Positions 57,901 to 64,000 of a DNA stretch of 64,000 bases are shown piece after piece. The notes beneath the pieces are model-generated. The model was not told the origin of the DNA, ran no database searches, and was given only the letters and a program-made list of their open reading frames with translations. How positions within the stretch are numbered: position 1 is the first letter of the stretch; every line of letters begins with the position of its first letter. This stretch comes from Acanthaster planci (lineage: Eukaryota > Echinodermata > Asteroidea > Valvatida > Acanthasteridae), in NCBI RefSeq assembly GCF_001949145.1, contig NW_019091355.1:2003777-2067776 (forward strand), in the 5' to 3' direction. Position numbers and translations under genes: made by a program.

Positions 57901-60516
57901 AGAAGAGGAAGAGAAGGAGCCGGAGTCGTAGAAACAAGAAGGAGGAAGGAAAAACTGCTCCTCTGATGCAGCTCAGAGTCATTCCTAAGTAAGCACAAGC
58001 TTTATAAACACTTGTAGTTAAAAGAAAAATGCACATTACGTGGGATTAATTTTGGCAGAACTTTATAAGCCCTTTAACCCTAACCCTCGCTTGTCCTGCA
58101 CTACAAAGCAAACTCCAACAGAGTGACTCGGAGTTTGAGTGATATGGTATGGATGGGTCTATGCAGTATAGGATGACTTGCACTGAACAGTACCAAACCT
58201 GACAAAATCAAGCATAGTCCAACAATTGGTACAGCAAGCCAAACACTGCACAAAATGAACCCTGTGTGTCCAACGCACACAGAATCCAACACCATCTCCC
58301 TGGGCCTTTCATTCCAAGTCTCTTAAAATTCAACAAGTTCATCAGGTACAGTACCAAACCAGCCAAAACCTCACAAAACCTGCTGTCGGAGTGTGGCAGG
58401 TTTGGTATAGTTGGTACATGTACACTGGAAATCAGTGCTCACTGCCAACACATAATGTCTGTGTTCCCACATAATGTCTAATTGAATTGTTTGATATGCC
58501 AAATGACAGGTGCCTTTTTGTGTTGCAGGTGTGAATCTGCAAATGTAGATCTTTTTTACAAATTTAAAACAACACGTTTCAGTTTCATGTAGATGCAAGT
58601 CAAACAAAAAAAGTGTGTTTCTGCATCTTGCTTGCCATATTTGCAAGTGGTCCTGACACAAAATTCACAGTTGCTACATGTTTCCCCACAAGAGAGTGCA
58701 GGACAAATGCATGTTTCACTTTCAGCCACTTTTTGAATGGCAGACGGTTATTTGGTCATGTGTGTAAATCTGGCTCGGTGATAATTACAGAAAGGAGTGG
58801 TTGGAATTGAAGGCGGAATATCTCACCCTTCAGAAGGCCAGCCGGCAGCAGATGAAACAAGCGCTTCAAGTAGAATGGGCCAAGAGAAAAGCACGACTAG
58901 AGTCACAGTCACCAGATAAGAAGGTACCAATGGGAGTTGAGGAGAAATAAGCTGTCTGAAATATCGCAGATCTTCTATGAGGTCTTTGTACATTGGGCTG
59001 TACTAGAAAAACAGAAGATAGTTTGTGAATGATAACTATTCGCAGAAGTCGATGGCCCAAATTTAGCATCTCGAAGCAGTCACAGTTATCCAGTCTACTA
59101 GTAGCAGGAATGTTGCAACCAAGAAATCTTTTTGCCGTCGTCCATTCCTTTTACTTCAGTGTCTACCCAAACTCTGCAGTGGTGTTCCACACACTGGGTG
59201 AAACCTACAAATGTTGGACCAGATGTTGCATTTGTTTTTACTTCGTTTGTTTTTTTTTCCACCAGGTAGCTGAAGTGAAATCCGCCGAGCCAGAGTTCCA
59301 TCCCGGTGTAGTGGTCAAAATCAAGAGTGACAAGCCATTTGCGTCTCGCAAAGAAATCCGAGTAAGGAATGATGCTCTTGTAACTTGCATGTACAAGTAG
59401 CAGCTCCAGAACTTAAGATTCTGTTATCACGAGCTCCAGCTGTGAAGAAATTTGTAAATAGCCTTTCTAGCAAGTGTGATAGAATTGTGAAACAGGCCTG
59501 ACCATAACTTTGGAATGATTTCTCACAGGAACAGTTGGAAGGGATTTCCCCAGTGGCCTACATTGAGCTGAATGCTGGGGACACTGGTGGCTTCATACGA
59601 CTGCAGTCTGCAGAGGGTGCACAGGCAGTACTTGGAAAAGCCGGCAGTCTTTCCAATGATGGTGGTTCAGTAGAACTGAACCTGTTGACAGGTGCTTATC
59701 GGCTGAACATTTTTGTTGGGTACATGTATTTATATACTAAATGTGTCTTCATTATATGCAGTATTGAAGACAGGTGTACAGAAATAGCCGTGAAAATGTT
59801 TGAGATTATGGGTAAAAGAACATGAACCACATTTTCCATAGGGCTCCTGTGAAAAAAAATCAGTCCCTTTTAAAAATGTTTGATGTTGCATGAATATTTG
59901 AGTCTTGAAAAAGTGAGGAATTTGTGAACTGGTCACTTTTAAAGTGTAGTAATTTCCTTGCGTGTCTCCCTCATTACAGGAAAAGATGAGCAAAAGTACT
60001 GGGAGAAGCTTAGAGCTGATAGAGTGGCCAAACTGAGCTCTAGTAAGAAGAGGAAAAATAAGAAACGTGGCATCGAGCGGGTAAAACACAACTACATGTA
60101 TTTCATAAAGAAAAGAAATAAGTCGAAGATCTTCTGGAATTAAGAGCATTCCAGTGGCTTAGATTCACTTTGGTCGCAGCAGAACTGTTTCAAGATTATC
60201 GTATGAGATGAATTGTTTTCACTTCATCCTTTTCAAGAATATTTTTGAATGACAGCTAAAAAAAAATCTGACACTCTAAACAAGAAACATGAAGGGCTTG
60301 TCAAGGGGAGTAAATTCCCATGATGATTAGAATTGGCCGAGAGTTGGTTTATTTAGAAAGCATAGGTGTTTTTGCCAATGTTGTACTTAGGAAAGCTGTG
60401 CAGTTTGTTCCTGAAATACCAATCTCTCATTTGGACAGATCAAGGAGAAGTCTGAGAGGGTCCTGGGCACTGACAAATCTAAAGGGGACCGCATTGTCTT
60501 CGAGGGTGATGACTGA
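54957..60516 (+). CDS. LARP7: La-related protein 7, 10 coding exons
   Basis: LARP7 is a core, nuclear component of the 7SK snRNP. It binds the 3' end of 7SK RNA and helps hold P-TEFb inactive. Coding exons: 54957-55131, 55874-55974, 56518-56601, 56809-56973, 57168-57988, 58791-58923, 59266-59361, 59529-59691, 59980-60080, 60439-60516. Phases join to 1917 nt, giving 638 residues (human 582). La motif at about 30-115: [40 protein letters not shown]1 at about 117-185: [17 protein letters not shown] with RNP1 KKFAFIEF. A Lys/Glu/Ser-rich linker, mostly in the 821-nt exon 5, is disordered and full of KRKR-type nuclear localisation signals. A conserved block [20 protein letters not shown] precedes the C-terminal xRRM ([52 protein letters not shown]). 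The C-terminus ends DRIVFEGDD, matching the short acidic vertebrate tail. ATG context CCACCATGA is good. Confidence 0.95.
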
Positions 60517-61300
60517 ATAGATGCCTGAACACTGGCGACAAATTGGCTCCGTTGCCGTTATCAAGAATTGCTTCATTCTGTAGCGGCATCCCGTTACGAG
60601 ACTACGGACTGATGGATGCAACGTGGGATTAGTTAAAGCTCAATTCGGTACATGTAAACACAAAAACCTCTCCTTTGGTGATTGAGCTTAAATCTGTTAT
60701 GGTGAAATTTTTGCATTGCATTCCAGCATAGTTAATAGTATGGGGTGCACAAGTATCTAAGCATATTTTTTGTCGAGGTAAGATGGAGTCAAAATTTAAA
60801 ACCAACTCGCACACAGATCATCGCTTGTTTTTGCTTATTAACTCAGTTGTTGTTTTGACAGTGTTTGAGCGTGTTGTATGACGGATGCCGCAAGTCAGTG
60901 GCCTGGTTTCTCATACCATTTCCGGATAATTACTTTTCATCTTTCACTCAGTGTTGCTTTTATATTTAAAGTTGTATCCCTATGAACCTAGGTTTAAAAG
61001 TAGTTTAAGAAAAGTCAAATAACAAAGAAGAGGGAGGAACGAATCAAGATAACCATATTGAGACATCTTATAATAGCATAAAAACAGTTTGTTTATTTTG
61101 ACCCTTCCTGTTGCAGTGCAACATCCTGAAGCAGGTCGTTCCATTTGCCAGTGTATTCATCATTCTGGAATCTTCAGGATTGTGCGAGTACATTTTTATT
61201 TGCACTGTAGCATTTTTGTGTATGTGGTCTGTTATGGATGACAGACTTGTACGTTTGCAATAAAACAGTTTCAATATCACAACTCTCCTTAATAGAATTG
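60517..61300 (+). other. LARP7 3' UTR with polyadenylation signal
   Basis: The stop codon is at 60514-60516. An AATAAA at 61259-61264 (ttgcaataaaacag) is a good cleavage signal, giving a 3' UTR of about 0.75 kb. No other feature is seen inside it. Confidence 0.55.
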
Positions 61301-61386
61301 TAGGGTGTTGTCGATTGTCTCCGTGTTTGGTTTTGTTTACATTCCTCTAAGTAACACTGGGATAATTTGATCAGCTGGTCACCCAG

Positions 61387-61619
61387 GGGCCAATTTCATA
61401 GAGCTGCTTAGGCACGAAATTTGCGTAAGCGCAAGAAAATCTTGCTTGATAAATCAGGTAACCAGCCCAAACTGCGTGACATTGTTTTGGAATGGTATTT
61501 ACCTGTCTTGATTAGCATGACTATCACATAGAGTTTTAGCTGGTAACCTTTGTTTTTTTAAGCAAGGTTTTTCATGCTTAAGCAAATTTTGTGCTTAAGC
61601 AGCTCTATGAAATTGGCCC
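61387..61619. mobile_element. Foldback element copy A, 233 bp
   Basis: Both ends are inverted copies: gggccaatttcatagagctg then ctta on the left, and taagcagctctatgaaattg then gccc on the right. Secondary inverted blocks inside include gtaaccag with ctggtaac, and cttgctt with aagcaag. There is no coding capacity. It belongs to the same family as 62758-63030 and the fragment at 40941. Confidence 0.75.
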
Positions 61620-61752
61620 TGCCAGATTGTAAAAGATAACCAATTGGAGTCTTTTGGATATGAACAAATATGACATCCTGCTACATATGCATTTGTATGA
61701 GGTCTGTTTAAATGGCCTTGGTTAATACAGTACTGTACACCGCACATTAGGC

Positions 61753-64000
61753 TCAAAAATAGAACTTCTGTTTCCTACAAGCCAGACCGATCAATTTTGC
61801 TACGTGAGGGAAAAAGAAAACACTTTCAACGTCTGCACTGATACTGATTGTAATTGCAACATATAGATATTCTGTAAGGTACAGGTCCACATTCGTCTTC
61901 AATCCCACAAATGATTTTGTTTGTCCCACATACTCCCGTTTGTCTAGCAATGAATGTTACAGTACACTTTACAACCTGTAGGCAAATTCTTAGGAGTCAT
62001 TTCCAGCAATGCTTGATTCGCTAAAATTACATACATTTACAACACTGCTTGAAGTCTATTTTATCTGTGGTCAAATCTTCATTTATTTATTCCGCACATG
62101 AAACTCTTCTGCCAGGTACCAAACGAAAAGTTGAGCGTCCACCTTAATTGGTGTACAGAGAGGCATAGAAATCATCCAATTCGGGGGGGAAATAACTGCA
62201 TGCTTACCTTTCCTTCGACGGTTCTTCGCAGCTGAGGGTAAGCCAGATGGTTGCAGCATGTAGGATGGAGGAATAAAAGCACAATCTTCAACGGTTACAG
62301 ATATCGGGCCAAATTTGCTAATTCGATCGATGCCTCTACCCATTCTGTTCTTCACAGAGAAGTCCAATGATATAACATCTGAATGAAAGACACCTGGTCC
62401 CCATTAGGGACAAAACCTACCTCAAGTAAGCAGGGCCAACAGCGCCAACTTGAACAGCGCCAACAGCGCCATGATGTTTCCAAAGCTATCATAGATACAG
62501 GTTGTGCGGTATAAAGCATGGATAAAGTTTCCTCTGCTCGGGAAACTACAAAATTATTGCATATATAGCAACACGCGAGCGCCGGAATATTCATGTCGTA
62601 CCATGCCATGGTAGCTAACCAGCCCGAATCATCAGTGAAGTTACTCAGTTTGTCCCTCGTATTGTCACCTGGTTCAACCCCCTCCTAGGAAGCAACTTGC
62701 ATCATGAAGCGCTAAGAGGAGCAGTAAGAGCAACCGAACTGTACGTTGAAACTTACTGGGGCCAGTTTCATAGAGCTGCTTAAGCACAGAATTTGCTTAA
62801 GCACGAAAAACCTTGCTTAACAAAGAAAGGTTACCCCAGCTCAAACTCTTGTGAATGTGATTGTCATGCCATAGAGCTAGTAGCTCTATGGTCATGCTAA
62901 CCAAAAGACAGGTAAATACCATTCCAAAACAATATACATCACAAGAAGTTTTGGCCGCTAACCTGATTTGTCAAGCAAGGTTTTTTCACGCTTAAACAAT
63001 TTTTTTCGCTTAAGCAGCGCTATAAAATTCGTTTTTACTTGCACTGCCTTTATGTACACTGCGCATGACCATCAAGTTTTCTTGGCACGAAATCAAAACT
63101 TATGGGCTTATACCGGCGTCGGGAATTCTTGAGTTTGGTATCAGAAAAAGATGCAGCCTTTTGCCATGGCTTTTGAACTTAAGTATCTTGCAACAAGATC
63201 TTTTTCTTCCTTCATGCTTGCAACCACATTCACCAAACTCAGGATGTCGGAGAAATGTCAGTTACGTAATACTTTCGGAAATGAAACCTTCAGAGCGGTT
63301 GGCCCAAACTGAATAGACGTGGATAAACATTGCAGTTGTGAGGTTTTTGGCGACACCGCAAACCTTAACCTCCCGCCCAATTTCAAACTTTGTCAGGCAA
63401 GGCAGCAAAGAGGTAGGTAGTGTTCCCATGAGCATCTGTAGACCAATAATTAAAGCTGGTAATTAAATGCAGGGAAAATCAGACAAAACATTAATCGAAG
63501 GCGACTCAGTTCGTAATTAAATACACATAAACTTGTTTTATTATTTACTACACTAAACGTCTTTACAAAAGCTACATGCTGTTTAATCTTACTTTCATTA
63601 TATACAATGTTGGAATTTCAAGTTTTCTGTGAAATCACGACAGGTCTTTCCTGTGGGAAAATGTCACCAAATATTGCAGTATTTTGTAAATACATGTAGA
63701 AAGCCGAATGAGTATGTACACAACTCGGTGGAGTGATCGGCCAACAGTATTTACAAACCAACACGTTAAGGCTGAGGTTTTTTTGCAAATTTGAAGTCCG
63801 AGTAGCATTTTATACACATGTACAAGTACAAGCAAAGGCAAAGTGTGAAAGAAACACAAGTATCCTTCTTACGTCTTGGCAGAAAGACAGTGTTTGATAT
63901 ACTGTAGACCTTAAATTCTCGGCACTTCTTGATGATAACAGAGCTTGTTTGCTTGACGGAGTGAATGGAAACTAGACTTTTAAATGGTTCATTATATTCA
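61753..64000 (-). CDS. Last three exons of an unidentified minus-strand gene (partial)
   Basis: Three minus-strand open segments have splice sites in matching phase 1: 64000-63873 (open at the window edge; donor AGAC/GTAAGA), 62378-62208 (acceptor gtctttcattcag; donor AAAG/GTAAGC) and 61871-61753 (acceptor tgtaccttacag; stop at 61755-61753). Joined, the segment reads SSVIIKKCREFKVYSISNTV, then FLPRHVISLDFSVKNRMGRG, then SVTVEDCAFIPPSYMLQP, a basic KNRRRK, and a C-terminus with a hydrophobic stretch. I do not recognise a family. The last exon is the least certain. The gene is convergent with LARP7, whose polyadenylation signal lies about 490 bp beyond its stop. Confidence 0.45.
62758..63030. 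mobile_element. Foldback element copy B, about 272 bp, with a nested hairpin
   Basis: The left arm ggggccagtttcatagagct then gcttaagc and the right arm gcttaagcagcgctataaaa are inverted copies. The organisation matches copy A (ggttacc, caggtaaataccattcc, gtcaagcaaggtttttt). A second inverted repeat, ccatagagcta/g/tagctctatgg at 62869-62891, sits in the middle and is absent from copy A. It looks like an internal inverted duplication of the end sequence. It lies in an intron of the unidentified minus-strand gene. Confidence 0.7.
63031..63872 (-). other. Intron of the right-edge gene, nothing else seen
   Basis: A plus-strand open frame of about 80 codons at 63065-63316 has no family resemblance, no splice sites and an ordinary composition. 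I regard it as chance. Confidence 0.4.

Noticed and set aside
57340-57966. A 208-codon second plus-strand frame within the LARP7 linker exon
   Set aside because: It is a +1 shadow of a purine-rich Lys/Glu/Arg region. The 235-codon frame is the one in phase with the La motif, RRM and xRRM exons.
58076-58088. Telomere-like taaccctaaccct after the LARP7 exon 5 donor
   Set aside because: Only two units; too short to be more than chance.
55861-60438. Possible microRNA hairpins in LARP7 introns, by analogy with the vertebrate miR-302/367 location
   Set aside because: No convincing foldback of precursor size was seen in these introns, and that cluster is known from vertebrates.
62417-62464. A minus-strand ATG with a signal-peptide-like MALLALFKLALLALL, followed by an in-frame TGA and a GAG/GTAGGT donor in phase with the exon at 62378
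   Set aside because: The TGA precedes the donor, the hydrophobic run is produced by a short gcgctgttg tandem repeat, and the exon at 62378 joins in phase, without a stop, to the exon entering at 64000. I saw no reason to invoke selenocysteine.
1-64000. CRISPR arrays, prophage, operons or bacterial defence genes
   Set aside because: The window is eukaryotic, with spliced genes and low coding density. No direct-repeat/spacer array is present.

Overview
This is a window of an animal nuclear genome. Genes are split by GT-AG introns, with one GC-AG intron. Coding density is low, short foldback elements are common, and a self-complementary TACATG-type motif is scattered throughout. The recognisable proteins (an armadillo SmgGDS, a LARP7, an ankyrin-DHHC acyltransferase and a tandem family of PAN plus fibrinogen-domain secreted proteins) fit a marine invertebrate deuterostome. 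An echinoderm such as a sea star is my best guess; that is inference, and a hemichordate or lancelet is not excluded. No prokaryotic, viral or CRISPR feature was seen.

Layout. (1) 1-13,839: almost gene-free. It holds a 530-bp foldback element, a perfect 58-bp palindrome, a possible first exon of an unidentified minus-strand gene (2400-2619) and a candidate divergent non-coding exon ending at 2919. (2) 13,923-25,646, plus strand: a complete 15-exon RAP1GDS1 (SmgGDS) gene, whose joined exons give 614 codons plus a stop. Its first coding exon contributes only four bases. Its first intron ends in a minisatellite that repeats a perfect TACTAAC branch-site motif. (3) 25,647-32,670: 3' UTR and intergenic DNA, with the first exon of an unidentified minus-strand gene (start 28,659) under a CRE palindrome and near RFX-type X-boxes. 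(4) 32,671-49,080: four fibrinogen-related (FReD) copies, all on plus. Copy 1 is frameshifted by a palindromic insertion, copies 2 and 3 are intact single-exon genes, and copy 4 is a decayed relic. (5) 37,801-53,668, minus strand: a complete nine-exon ankyrin-repeat DHHC palmitoyltransferase (587 codons). FReD copies 2, 3 and 4 lie inside its 11.4-kb first intron on the opposite strand. (6) 54,957-60,516, plus strand: a complete ten-exon LARP7 gene (638 codons), divergent from the acyltransferase. (7) 61,387-64,000: two copies of a foldback element and the last three exons of an unidentified minus-strand gene that enters from the right edge.

The housekeeping genes are unrelated in pathway: small-GTPase chaperoning, protein S-acylation and 7SK snRNP/transcription control. 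The one functional cluster is the FReD family, probably secreted recognition lectins. It shows duplication, an apparent gene-conversion tract, pseudogenisation and nesting within a host gene. All exon boundaries were placed by reading splice sites and checking that phases join; none is confirmed by transcripts.
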